From the NCBI RefSeq assembly GCF_900269665.1, contig NZ_LT985361.1:27303-91302 (forward strand): a DNA stretch of 64,000 bases. The letters are read 5' to 3'. Positions 54,473 to 62,411 of this stretch are shown here, piece after piece. The stretch's first letter is position 1. Each line of letters starts with the position of its first letter. Position numbers and translations under genes: made by a program. The notes under the pieces are model-generated. The model did not search any database. It was not told the origin of the DNA and was given only the letters and a program-made list of their open reading frames with translations. This DNA is from Nocardia suismassiliense. Lineage in GTDB: Bacteria > Actinomycetota > Actinomycetes > Mycobacteriales > Mycobacteriaceae.

Positions 54473-56952
54473 CGGCCGAGCCCTCCTCCGCGTTGTTGCG
54501 CCACCGTGCGACGCCGGCGAACCCGCTCCACCGCGATGGCGGCGCTCTTGGGGTCCATGCCGTTGAAGTTGTAGATGTCTCCCCGGGCGGTGCGACCGCC
54601 CGGACCTTTGGCGAGATTGGTCAGGCCGAAACCGGTGCCGAGCTCCTCTTTCACGCCGCTGGCCACGATCTCGATAGGTTTGGTGATGAACTCCGCGGCG
54701 GTGCCCGCGACCATCGACCCGATCATCGAGCCGATCGCGGGAGCCAGCGCGCCCAGCGGGCCGAGGAACGGGGCGACCAAGGTGCCGGCGGCGGTACCGA
54801 GGGTGCTGCCGACAGTGGACGCCGCGCCCTTGATCGCGCCGGTGATACCGCCGACCAGGCCGTTCTGCTGGAGGCCGCTGATGCCGCCTTGCAAAGCGGC
54901 GAGCCCGACCTGCTGATCGCGGGTCATCTGCGGCGTCGCACTCTGGGTGCCGGTGGGGTTCCAGTCGATACCGGTGTACTCCTTGACGACCGCGGCGATG
55001 CTCGACGACCACTTGCCCTCGGGATCCACGCTCTTGTAGAGATCACCGAGCGCGTCACCCTGTTCGGCGCCGAATTGGGCGCCGGCCTCGATGATTGCGT
55101 TGCCGTTCGGGCCCACCAGCGGCGCGAGCACGGAAGCCGCGTCGCCACCGAGCTGACCGCCCGCGACATTGAGGAGATCCTTGAAGCTGCTCGTGTAGGG
55201 GTCGTAGATCTCGTCGCTCAGTGCCAGCGACTGCGCACCGAATCCGGCCGCACCGACCGCAGGAGTTCCGCCGGTCGGTGCATCGGTCAGCGGCACATCG
55301 ACACTCGACGGGTCGCCGGACTGCCCGTTCTTGCTCGGGCGGTTGCGGACCAGGTACGAGCCGGTCGGTGAGGGGGTCGGGACGCCACCGTAGGTGTACG
55401 ACCCGCCACCGGAATACGAGGAACCCCCACCGGATGCGCCGGTGACACTCTCATCCGTCTGTTGCGGCACAAACGAATTCCCGCCGTCACCGCTGCCGTT
55501 TTCGCCGGTACCGACGCTGGTCGGCCCGCTGGCTCCGAGCCCGGATCCGCCTGACTCGCCGGACAATGTCATCGACGCGGACAGGCTGCCGCCGAACTTC
55601 GCACCGATCAAACTGCCGAGCTGGGCACCGATCACCGGCGCCAACGCGCCGTCGGGCCCGAGTGCGGGCGCCAGCACCGAGCCCAATGCGGCACCGACCT
55701 GACTGCCCGCCTGGGTTGCCGCACCGACGATGCCGGTGGCCAAGGCGGTCGACAACGACCCCAAGGGGTTGAGGCCGCCGGTGCGCACCGCCGTGGACTG
55801 GCCGGCCTCGTTGCCGGTCGGCATATTCCCGATCGGCGCCTGGTACGCGCGGCCGAAGCCGAGCGCCCCGGGCGTCCCCTCGGACCGCACCCGCATGGCG
55901 GCCCCCAACGGATTTGCTTCGCCGAGATCGGGCGAGTCCGAACGGGTCGCCGACTCCTGTGCCGGGGCGCCTGCCGCACCGCCGGAGCCGAGCACCGAGT
56001 TCAGTACGCCGCCCGGCCCGAAGGCGGGCGCGACGATCGAACCCAGCGCGGCACCGGCGGCGCCGCCCGCATTGATGGCGGCATTCCCGATGCCGCCGAG
56101 GACATCGGCCACCATGCCGAACAGGCCGAAATCCTGTGGCCGGAAAGCGGCATCCGGGCTGGTCGGCGCGATGGGGTTGCGCAGCAGATCGCGCCACGAC
56201 TGGGCCGCCGAGCCACCCGCGCCGACCAGACCGCCGTCGGCGAAACCGGGCAGCATGCCACCCAAATAGGCCGGCGACGGCACCCAACCGCCGTTGATCG
56301 CGGCCAGCAGCGGCAACGCATTCGACGTCGCCGCGGCATTGACCACGAACTCACCGGGCGACAACCGGGCAAGAACCTGGTCTTGCCGCGGCCCGCCCGG
56401 CCCGTGCACCATGCCGCCGTTCGCGAAACGCTGCGGCGTGCGGCCTTCGACACCCGACCCGGGTACACCCGAATCGTCGCTGACCTCGTCGCCGGAGTCG
56501 TTGTCGCCGTGGCGATCTCGGGCCGGACCGGACAGCGTCGCCTTCGAGCTGACCCGAACGATCCTGGTCCGCGTCTTGGCGGCTTTGCCGTCCGGGTCGT
56601 AGCGGTTGAGCGCACCGGTCGCGACCCAGTTTGCGAAGAATTTCGGTACCGCGCCGAGGATTTCCTGGAAAGCCTGTGTCAGCGAACCGATTTGCACGGA
56701 ATCACCGGTGATCCCGTTCGCCGACACCGACGAATCGCCGGCCACCAGGATCGGCTCGTCACCGGGCAGGGTGATCACCGAGGTGCCGGTGACCTTGCCG
56801 CCTTCCCAGACCGCCCCGCTCGGCAACGAGACCTTCTGCCCGGGGCCGGGCTGGCCGCTGTTGGACATGGCCAGGATGTCCGGCATCGCCATGACCGGCG
56901 GGCGCGCCGAAGGTCGCCTCGAGTCCGGCGGAGTCCGCACATCGGAGCTCAT
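54469..56952 (-). CDS. Tape measure protein
   Basis: This 827-residue protein sits between the tail-assembly chaperones and the distal tail gene. It is Gly/Ala/Ser-rich with long hydrophobic stretches (GSTLGTAAGTLVAPFLGPLG) and the MVHGPGGPRQDQVLARLSPG cue common in tape measure proteins. It ends GDIYNFNGMDPKSAAIAVER and a basic tail. At roughly 1.5 angstrom per residue the tail would be about 120 nm, short for an actinophage. The NFNGM motif (about residues 795-799) recurs as NFHGM in both toxins. The start at 56952 follows GGAG. Confidence 0.82.
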   Translation of the reverse strand: MSSDVRTPPDSRRPSARPPVMAMPDILAMSNSGQPGPGQKVSLPSGAVWEGGKVTGTSVITLPGDEPILVAGDSSVSANGITGDSVQIGSLTQAFQEILGAVPKFFANWVATGALNRYDPDGKAAKTRTRIVRVSSKATLSGPARDRHGDNDSGDEVSDDSGVPGSGVEGRTPQRFANGGMVHGPGGPRQDQVLARLSPGEFVVNAAATSNALPLLAAINGGWVPSPAYLGGMLPGFADGGLVGAGGSAAQSWRDLLRNPIAPTSPDAAFRPQDFGLFGMVADVLGGIGNAAINAGGAAGAALGSIVAPAFGPGGVLNSVLGSGGAAGAPAQESATRSDSPDLGEANPLGAAMRVRSEGTPGALGFGRAYQAPIGNMPTGNEAGQSTAVRTGGLNPLGSLSTALATGIVGAATQAGSQVGAALGSVLAPALGPDGALAPVIGAQLGSLIGAKFGGSLSASMTLSGESGGSGLGASGPTSVGTGENGSGDGGNSFVPQQTDESVTGASGGGSSYSGGGSYTYGGVPTPSPTGSYLVRNRPSKNGQSGDPSSVDVPLTDAPTGGTPAVGAAGFGAQSLALSDEIYDPYTSSFKDLLNVAGGQLGGDAASVLAPLVGPNGNAIIEAGAQFGAEQGDALGDLYKSVDPEGKWSSSIAAVVKEYTGIDWNPTGTQSATPQMTRDQQVGLAALQGGISGLQQNGLVGGITGAIKGAASTVGSTLGTAAGTLVAPFLGPLGALAPAIGSMIGSMVAGTAAEFITKPIEIVASGVKEELGTGFGLTNLAKGPGGRTARGDIYNFNGMDPKSAAIAVERVRRRRTVAQQRGGGLGR

Positions 56953-57011
56953 TTGTTTCTCCACATTCGCATCTACTTTCTCGGCCGTTTGCGCAGATCA
57001 ACGCCCGCGGG

Positions 57012-57679
57012 CTAGTCCTCCCAGTTGAGGAACTCGTTCATCTCGTCGATCCCGGTGGCCGTGCCGATTCGTTCGCGCCCGGACTTCACGCCGGGGCGCG
57101 GCACGAGTTCCGGACGGTTGCGGCCGTTCCTGGCGTCGTCGGTTTTCGCCCAGACGAGCCAGCGCAGCGAATCGGTGATGTCGGCCAGCAGGAACTGGTC
57201 GAGCTGCCAGCGGTAACTCTCGGGATTCATCGCACGAAACAGCGCGGACTCGGCGGGTAGCCATCGGACGATCGCCTTCAGCTCACGCCAGCCGAGCACC
57301 TCGGTGCCGAGCTGACGCAACCGCAGGCCGAGCGTGATCAGGTCGTATTCGATAGCCTCGCAATGCTCTTCGAGAAGAGCATCGAGGCTTAGGATTCCCC
57401 CAGGTTGACTCCCGAGTGGGTGCGCCAGGCATCCAGCAGCTCGTGGTAGGCGTCCGGATCCATCTCGTCCAGCACCGCGAGCGACTCGGCGGACAGAGTC
57501 AGCTCCAGCAGTGTGTACATCGCGTCGACGTCGCCGAGGCGGCGGATCCGGCGGATCAGGCCCGGCTTGAGATACGACAGGGACGGGAGATTCAATTCGG
57601 CATCGCCCACTTTGTAGACGAAGTCGTCTTTTACCTGAAGCGGGCGGTTGAGGGTGATGGGGGCTTTCGGGGAAGTCAT
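57012..57679 (-). CDS. Frameshifted tail-assembly chaperone fusion (gpGT type)
   Basis: A -1 slip at GGGGGAA (57401-57395, minus strand) joins the first 94 residues of the shorter chaperone to 128 more in the overlapping frame, through GILSLDALLEEHCEAIEYDL and into LGWRELKAIVRWLPAESALF, giving about 222 residues. This gene pair between the major tail and tape measure genes is conserved in long-tailed phages. The slip uses a P-site GGG repairing to GGG, rather than a perfect X-XXY-YYZ heptamer. Confidence 0.8.
57389..57679 (-). CDS. Tail-assembly chaperone, unshifted product (gpG type)
   Basis: This 96-residue protein (TSPKAPITLNRPLQVKDDF..., ending GVNLGES) is made when no frameshift occurs. 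With the longer fusion product it helps build the tail around the tape measure protein. The start at 57679 was chosen over upstream in-frame codons because these give no family-like sequence. Confidence 0.78.
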   Translation of the reverse strand: MTSPKAPITLNRPLQVKDDFVYKVGDAELNLPSLSYLKPGLIRRIRRLGDVDAMYTLLELTLSAESLAVLDEMDPDAYHELLDAWRTHSGVNLGES

Positions 57680-57811
57680 TGGTTCGCAGACCCTTTCATG
57701 ACATGTTTGTGCGCAGGTGATGGAAGATTTTTTGAAATGGGAAATAAGGGCCCAACGGTGGCGGGCGGGCCTGCGCATAGGTGTGAAACCCGCCACCGCT
57801 GGGGGCTTTTA

Positions 57812-58396
57812 TCAGGCGGTCTTGATGCCGTCGTCGAGGTAGCGGTAAGCCTTGACCTGGGCGTCGTCCTTGAACGCCTCAATGGTGATGTTGAAGCCGG
57901 CCAGTTCCTTGGACACGAACTTGCGCTCCTGAACCTGCGAGATCGAGGCATTCGGCAGCACGATGCGCATCTTCTTGTTCTCGCTCAGCATGTCGAACAC
58001 CCATGCGCGACGCGGCAGCACCGAGCCGGTCTCCTTGATCGCGTACTGCTTGCCCGAGGTGGCCGACGCCGCAGTGGGGACGACATTGCCGTCGCCGAAC
58101 ACCTGGGTGAGGACATCCTCGTCCCACACCGCGTACAAGGTGAGGCCGAAGCGGACCGAGTGCTCGGTCTGCAGGTTGGCGATGATGTCGGCGTTCCAGT
58201 CCTTGACCTGCTCGATCTTGCGCTCGCCCTTGGACTCGATGCCGTCCTCCGAGACGTAGCCGAGGGCCTTGAACGCGTCGACCGGCTTGACGCTCGCGCC
58301 GACCGGCAGCAGAGTGCCGATCGGGGCGACCAGCACACCGCCGGAAACAGTGACCGGAGCACCGGTACCGATGTACTTGCTAGAAGGCAAAGCCAT
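57812..58396 (-). CDS. Major tail tube protein
   Basis: This 194-residue protein has the layout of siphophage major tail proteins: Gly/Val-rich start (TGAPVTVSGGVLVAPIGTLLP), then FKALGYVSEDGIESKGERKIEQVKDW, and the C-terminal NITIEAFKDDAQVKAYRYLDDG. It forms the non-contractile tail tube. No sheath protein is found beside it, so the tail is not contractile. Confidence 0.88.
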   Translation of the reverse strand: MALPSSKYIGTGAPVTVSGGVLVAPIGTLLPVGASVKPVDAFKALGYVSEDGIESKGERKIEQVKDWNADIIANLQTEHSVRFGLTLYAVWDEDVLTQVFGDGNVVPTAASATSGKQYAIKETGSVLPRRAWVFDMLSENKKMRIVLPNASISQVQERKFVSKELAGFNITIEAFKDDAQVKAYRYLDDGIKTA

Positions 58397-58550
58397 TGTG
58401 ATTCTCCCTTGGGATTGTTGCGCAGGCCCATGGGATTTCGGTATTCAGTTGTGGCTCCCATGAGGGGGAGTCAGGCGAGGGCTACGCCTCGCACGTTTGA
58501 TGTCCGCACGACCGCGTTCCCCCGATAGAGAGAGGCGGGCGGCGTTCCCG

Positions 58551-58952
58551 TCAGTAGACCTGGGTAGCGGGACGATCATCGGAGACTGCGAAACCGCCCC
58601 AATCGACGATCTCGTAACCGCCGCTACTGCCGGCATACCCTGCAAGCACCGAGACAAGTAGCTGCTTCACGGTCTTCTCGCCCCAGGTATCCCGGTGGAC
58701 AAGTTGATGACCGCGCCTGTCGTCGTCGCGGTGCACGTAACTGAGCACGCAGTAGGGCGAATAGAATCTCGCCTCCATCTGCGAGAACACGAAGTCTTCT
58801 CCCGGTATCGTCGGGTGAATATCGAAGATAAATGCATTGGGCCAGCCGTTTGCGTTGACGATCCGAACCAACCGCGCATACCGGAATGGCTCGGCAATCC
58901 ACTTCACCAGCAGGGTTTCATCCTTCTTGAGGCTGATCTCTCGCTGTGTCAC
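58551..58952 (-). CDS. Unknown tail-module protein
   Basis: This 133-residue protein is of unknown function (KWIAEPFRYARLVRIVNANGW, DFVFSQMEARFYSPYCV). It lies between the tail terminator and major tail genes on the same strand. It could be a neck or tail-completion component of this lineage. Confidence 0.6.
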   Translation of the reverse strand: MTQREISLKKDETLLVKWIAEPFRYARLVRIVNANGWPNAFIFDIHPTIPGEDFVFSQMEARFYSPYCVLSYVHRDDDRRGHQLVHRDTWGEKTVKQLLVSVLAGYAGSSGGYEIVDWGGFAVSDDRPATQVY

Positions 58953-59001
58953 TGCTATCTCTCCTTGTTCAGGCGACCAGTTGTGTTGGCGTACAAGGTG
59001 T

Positions 59002-59436
59002 TCAGGCCGCTTTGCCGCGTACGATCAAATCGGCGACGATGGTGTGTCGCGGGGCGGCCGTCGCCGGATCGGTGTCGTTCTCGAGGCCGACATCTTCGAT
59101 GTAGTCGCACCACACGGTGCCGAGGTAGCCCGGCGCAGCAGCCGAGAGGATGGCGCGGACAAGCCCGGCCAAAGCGGCTGCGGCACCGGCATCATCGGTG
59201 CATTCGAGGACAACGCGTGGCCGATCCAGAATCAGGTTCGGACCGCGGCGACCCTCTCGATCTTCGATGTCCTGTCGCAGGATTCGATCGTTCCGCTTGA
59301 CCCGCACCATCCGCGCCGGCCGTGGCTCCGGAATCCGGGTGACCACCTTCGCGGTGTCGGAAACTGCGGTGAGTTGCGCGGTCAGGTAATCGACCAGAGT
59401 CTTCTCGATGTCGGGGTACACGATTCGTTCGGTCAT
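59002..59436 (-). CDS. Tail terminator protein
   Basis: This 144-residue protein (DIEKTLVDYLTAQL, VVTRIPEPRPARMVRVKRND, LILDRPRVVLECTDDAGAAA) has the pattern of siphophage tail-terminator/completion proteins, which cap the tube at its head-proximal end. Finding it without head genes upstream is central to the headless-tail reading. Confidence 0.75.
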   Translation of the reverse strand: MTERIVYPDIEKTLVDYLTAQLTAVSDTAKVVTRIPEPRPARMVRVKRNDRILRQDIEDREGRRGPNLILDRPRVVLECTDDAGAAAALAGLVRAILSAAAPGYLGTVWCDYIEDVGLENDTDPATAAPRHTIVADLIVRGKAA

Positions 59437-59457
59437 CGCGCTACCACCCTTTCGTGG

Positions 59458-60066
59458 CTATGGCTCTTGCCGGGCTTGCTCGATCCGCTGACGCAGTTGA
59501 TCGACGACTCCCGCATAGGCTTCGGTCTTGGTCGCGGCCTCGAAGGACAGGCCGCGGGGATGGACGGCGTACCAGCGGCCGTCGTCGGTTTGGCTGACCT
59601 GGATGTCGTCGAGGTCGTAGAACGACTCGGGGTCCGGTACCGGCCACTCGCCGTTCTCGTCCTTGGTGACGTGCAGGCCGGTATCGAACGCACCGGGCGC
59701 GCCACCGGGGGTAGCGGTCCAGCGGATCTCCTCCAGCTCGGGATGCACTCGCACACCGCGCTTTACGAGATACTCGGCGACGCGCGTCGCCTGCTTGATG
59801 CCGGTCACCGTCGGCTCCGCCGTCTTGGGCGACTGCTTGCTCCGCCATTCGGGCAGGTGGATCACCGACAGTTCCTCGGCCAGCGCCTTCACCTGTGGAT
59901 CCAGCTCCGCGGTGTCCGCGGACTCGGCGAGCTTCCCGCTGAGAGCCTGCTGGATGAACGCCAGGAACTCCGGCGTCACCAGCTGTCCGGCATCGGTGCG
60001 CACGTACTCCGGCGGTGGCTGATGGTTGGCGAACTGGATGGACTCGACAATTTTCTTGTCAGACAA
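59458..60066 (-). CDS. Unknown protein at the start of the tail operon
   Basis: This 202-residue protein (SDKKIVESIQFANHQPPPEYVR, LAEELSVIHLPEWR, PESFYDLDDIQVSQ) has no recognised family. It is the most upstream gene of the tail operon after an intrinsic terminator. A TTG at 60066, 9 nt after AGGGGA, is the preferred start; an ATG at 60108 falls on the U-tract side of the terminator. In phages, head-tail connector genes would sit here; its sequence does not show one. Confidence 0.6.
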   Translation of the reverse strand: MSDKKIVESIQFANHQPPPEYVRTDAGQLVTPEFLAFIQQALSGKLAESADTAELDPQVKALAEELSVIHLPEWRSKQSPKTAEPTVTGIKQATRVAEYLVKRGVRVHPELEEIRWTATPGGAPGAFDTGLHVTKDENGEWPVPDPESFYDLDDIQVSQTDDGRWYAVHPRGLSFEAATKTEAYAGVVDQLRQRIEQARQEP

Positions 60067-60107
60067 TGTGTTACGTCCCCTGATCTGAACTCGGTGGATG
60101 CTGGGCA

Positions 60108-60141
60108 TGAAAAAGCCCAGTCCCGACCAGGGATTGGGCTT
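60108..60141 (-). terminator. Intrinsic terminator before the tail operon
   Basis: Minus-strand stem AAGCCCAATCCC/GGGACTGGGCTT (one G-T pair) with a TGGTC loop is followed directly by TTTTC. It ends transcription from the small genes to the right. Confidence 0.8.
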
Positions 60142-60178
60142 GGGCATAGACGGCGGGCGGACCTCGCCGCGCTCGGGT

Positions 60179-60256
60179 TTACAGACCCAGGAGCGGGCGG
60201 ATCAGGGGCGCCAGGTGGCAGGCCAGGGTAATCAGGTCGAGGACGACGGTGAGCAT
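60179..60256 (-). CDS. 25-residue hydrophobic peptide
   Basis: This short frame starts at an ATG preceded by GAGAGGAGGTG, one of the strongest ribosome sites in the window, with 5-6 nt spacing, and ends at TAA. The peptide is almost wholly hydrophobic (LTVVLDLITLACHLAPLI then RPLLGL), like a single membrane helix. Its function is unknown; a small toxin-like or regulatory membrane peptide of the module is possible. A terminator follows. Confidence 0.5.
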   Translation of the reverse strand: MLTVVLDLITLACHLAPLIRPLLGL

Positions 60257-60279
60257 CGATTCACCTCCTCTCGAGAGGG

Positions 60280-60477
60280 TCAATAACGCCGGGACGAGTC
60301 CGGCACGATGCGACCTGCTTCGACCAAGGTGTTGAAGGCCAACGCTTTTCGACGGCAGTGGTCGACGGAGCAGGCGCGGTGGACGCGCATCGACTCGTGA
60401 GCCTGGGCGATGGTGAGCGGGGCCGCCGGGGTGGCGTGGTCGGCCAGTTCGAGCAGCTCCAGGACGGTGTTGTCCAT
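60280..60477 (-). CDS. Small protein with Cys pair, possible DNA-binding regulator
   Basis: This 65-residue protein has an N-terminal helix (TVLELLELADHATPAAP), then LTIAQAHESMRVHRACSVDHC and a basic helix. The pattern resembles small phage regulators. The ATG at 60477 follows GAGG with 6-nt spacing. The region just upstream holds strong hairpins. Confidence 0.6.
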   Translation of the reverse strand: MDNTVLELLELADHATPAAPLTIAQAHESMRVHRACSVDHCRRKALAFNTLVEAGRIVPDSSRRY

Positions 60478-60950
60478 GTCAGACCTCGGTTGTCGAAAAG
60501 GTTCGGGCTCCGGCGGGTTCACCGTGCCATGTGAGACGTTTGAGCCCCACCCCCGATCAGGGGGTGTACCGGGGGTGGGGCGAAACGCCCCGGTCGCATC
60601 TGCACGTCTGCAACCGCGAGAAAGGGGTCAGCGGGAGACAGGAGCGGAAACCGGGGCGGGTATGTGGCAGGCTCGCGCCCGCTTGTCATCGATCTCGAAG
60701 AGGTTTCGGGGGCATGCCACATGCATTCGCTACGCCGGCCACACAGGGGGCCGTAATAGCGGAACGTGAAAGTGATTGGTAGTACGAGAGTTTCCCGGAG
60801 AAGTTCGGGATGAGGGCGCAGCTGTGGCGCTGCACAAAGCTTCACCTAAAGCGCGGAAGATGTCAACCCCCGAATACAGAATTGCATGAAAAACGCAGGT
60901 AGATGGCTACTTTCGAGCGTCCACCCGAGAGCATCGATTGCCCATAAAAC
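60478..60950. other. Structured leader region before small genes
   Basis: No convincing gene in about 470 nt. It holds strong inverted repeats (60544-60591), and otherwise short frames without coding character. Confidence 0.4.
60544..60591. promoter_or_regulatory. Tandem GC hairpins, possible attenuator
   Basis: A perfect 12-bp stem (GCCCCACCCCCG at 60544 with complement at 60570) encloses 14 nt. It overlaps a second stem GGGGCG-AAA-CGCCCC at 60577-60591. The two hairpins share bases, so they could be alternative folds. Confidence 0.45.
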
Positions 60951-60988
60951 GCCGATTGCCCCACCTCCTGCGAGGTGGGGCAATCGGC
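60951..60988. terminator. Strong intrinsic terminator
   Basis: A perfect 17-bp stem with a CTGC loop lies 19 nt downstream of the small secreted protein gene (minus strand). Confidence 0.85.
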
Positions 60989-61007
60989 TCAGCTGCAAGC
61001 AGATGTA

Positions 61008-61211
61008 CTACGAGGCCTCCGCCGAGCCCGTGCTCAGCAGCTTGAGGAGGTCACCGAGGATCGTGGCCGAACCGCTCTCGGTCGCGGTGTCGGTCTTGGC
61101 GGAACCGGTGCCCGAGCCCGAGTCGGTGCCGGCCGAGGCCAGGCCCGAACCGGCCAGGATGATGCCTGCGGTAGCCGCGAACACAACGCCGAACACGCGA
61201 ATCTTGCTCAT
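61008..61211 (-). CDS. Small secreted protein, paralogue of the broken 34.7-kb gene
   Basis: This 67-residue exported protein has a signal peptide (SKIRVFGVVFAATAGIILAGSGLASA) and a ~40-residue Ser/Gly/Thr-rich mature part ending ATILGDLLKLLSTGS. It matches the signal peptide and tail of the frameshifted gene at 34651-34883. It has its own terminator and a conserved distant upstream element, so it appears a self-contained locus placed between phage-like segments. The function is unknown. Confidence 0.75.
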   Translation of the reverse strand: MSKIRVFGVVFAATAGIILAGSGLASAGTDSGSGTGSAKTDTATESGSATILGDLLKLLSTGSAEAS

Positions 61212-61671
61212 CTGAGAATCTTCCCCTTGAAAAAATTGTCCCTCGAATCGACAACCTGCTGGTTATCGGTCGAGAGTTTTCTAGCACAGGGTTTACCCGG
61301 CTAGCGACCCGCCAGTCACGCGCAACGCACGACGTCAATTGCCGATCGATAACGGGTCATGCACAGCGAGGGTTTCGGAACAATACCTGCAAATTCGGTG
61401 CAGGGCCGCGACTTCTACGGTTTCCCAGGCGCTCCGGGAACTTCGTTCACATACCGGCATCTCGACGCACCAGTCCCCGGCACTCGGCCGAGTCCGCAGC
61501 CGATGCACAGCCACCGACCCAGCTATCGCCGAGCGTGAACGTTGCGAATAGCGCACCCGGTCACAGGTACCCAGCAATTCGAGAGTTATGTTGTGATTCA
61601 TTTCATACGAAATGACTGTAACTTTCTGCGTTCTTTCGCCGAGCGCGCACCGAATTACGTTTTGAAACAAC
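61212..61671. other. Long upstream region of the small secreted protein gene
   Basis: About 460 nt with no convincing gene. The conserved element at 61571-61622 is the only marked feature; if transcription starts there the gene has a leader of over 350 nt. Confidence 0.4.
61571..61622. promoter_or_regulatory. Conserved 52-bp upstream element, copy 2
   Basis: This is the counterpart of 35251-35302; 31 of the inner 36 nt are identical. It lies 360-411 nt upstream of the small secreted protein gene, at nearly the same distance as copy 1 from its own paralogue. Confidence 0.5.
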
Positions 61672-62367
61672 TCAATTCGAGTCATTCACGGCGGCCGGTG
61701 CGCGACGTCGCATCGGATGCACCAGGTGTTCGTCCAATACCTCACCCACGGTGTACAACTCTGGCCAGCCCGGTGCCCACGGCCCGGGTAGTGGGGCGAT
61801 TTTCCCTGCGTTGCGCAGTGTTTGGATCCGCCGCACGGTCAGTCCCTGATACTCGGCGCCGAGTTCCTTTGCCAACGTGGCGATCCCGGATGCGTTGAGC
61901 CGGTGCCGGCGCGCCTGCTCGAGTTTCTGCTCGTCCAGCTCGATCGGTGCGGCAGGCGGGCACACGATCCACAGTGCGGCCTGCACCACCGTGCGGATCT
62001 CCGAGGGGGCGCCCTCGGCACCCTCGGTCATGGCCAGCGCGATCAGGTTTCGGTCCAGCCAGCGAGCGAGGCCGGGCGTGGACGGTGATCCGGCATAGTC
62101 GAGACCACGCTGCTCACACACGAGCCGCACCCACGAGACGAGTACCGCGTGTAATTCGTCGGCGGCCCGGGAGGCGGCGGGGTTGTAGGGCAGGGGCTGT
62201 TCGCTCGGTCTGCGGTTCATCCGATAGTCACCGCGGGTGCTCAATCGGGACTGCCTGGTCAGCGAAATGCTGAGATCCTCGGCGAGATCGGGGATTTCGC
62301 GAAGCAACTCAGCGAGCGCACGGAGTTCGATGCGGTCGAGGTACAGGTGGTTCGGGTGCTCGGTCAC
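61672..62367 (-). CDS. Phage-like regulator with C-terminal DNA-binding region
   Basis: This 231-residue protein has an N-terminal helical part (LYLDRIELRALAELLREIPDLAE), a middle domain, and a C-terminal segment resembling a winged helix (GIATLAKELGAEYQGLTVRRIQTLRNAGKI). The GTG start at 62367 overlaps the stop of a 15-codon frame (GTGA). The family is common in actinophages; the exact role (transcription or replication) is unknown. Confidence 0.65.
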   Translation of the reverse strand: MTEHPNHLYLDRIELRALAELLREIPDLAEDLSISLTRQSRLSTRGDYRMNRRPSEQPLPYNPAASRAADELHAVLVSWVRLVCEQRGLDYAGSPSTPGLARWLDRNLIALAMTEGAEGAPSEIRTVVQAALWIVCPPAAPIELDEQKLEQARRHRLNASGIATLAKELGAEYQGLTVRRIQTLRNAGKIAPLPGPWAPGWPELYTVGEVLDEHLVHPMRRRAPAAVNDSN

Positions 62368-62411
62368 CGGGAAACCGCCTCGATGGACCGCGGTGCGGTG
62401 GTGGTTGTCAT
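62364..62411 (-). CDS. 15-residue coupling peptide
   Basis: The frame ATG...TGA (TTTTAPRSIEAVSR after Met) bridges two genes: its ATG overlaps the upstream stop (ATGA) and its TGA overlaps the next GTG (GTGA). GAAGAGGAAA precedes it. It probably serves translational coupling rather than a product. Confidence 0.35.
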   Translation of the reverse strand: MTTTTAPRSIEAVSR

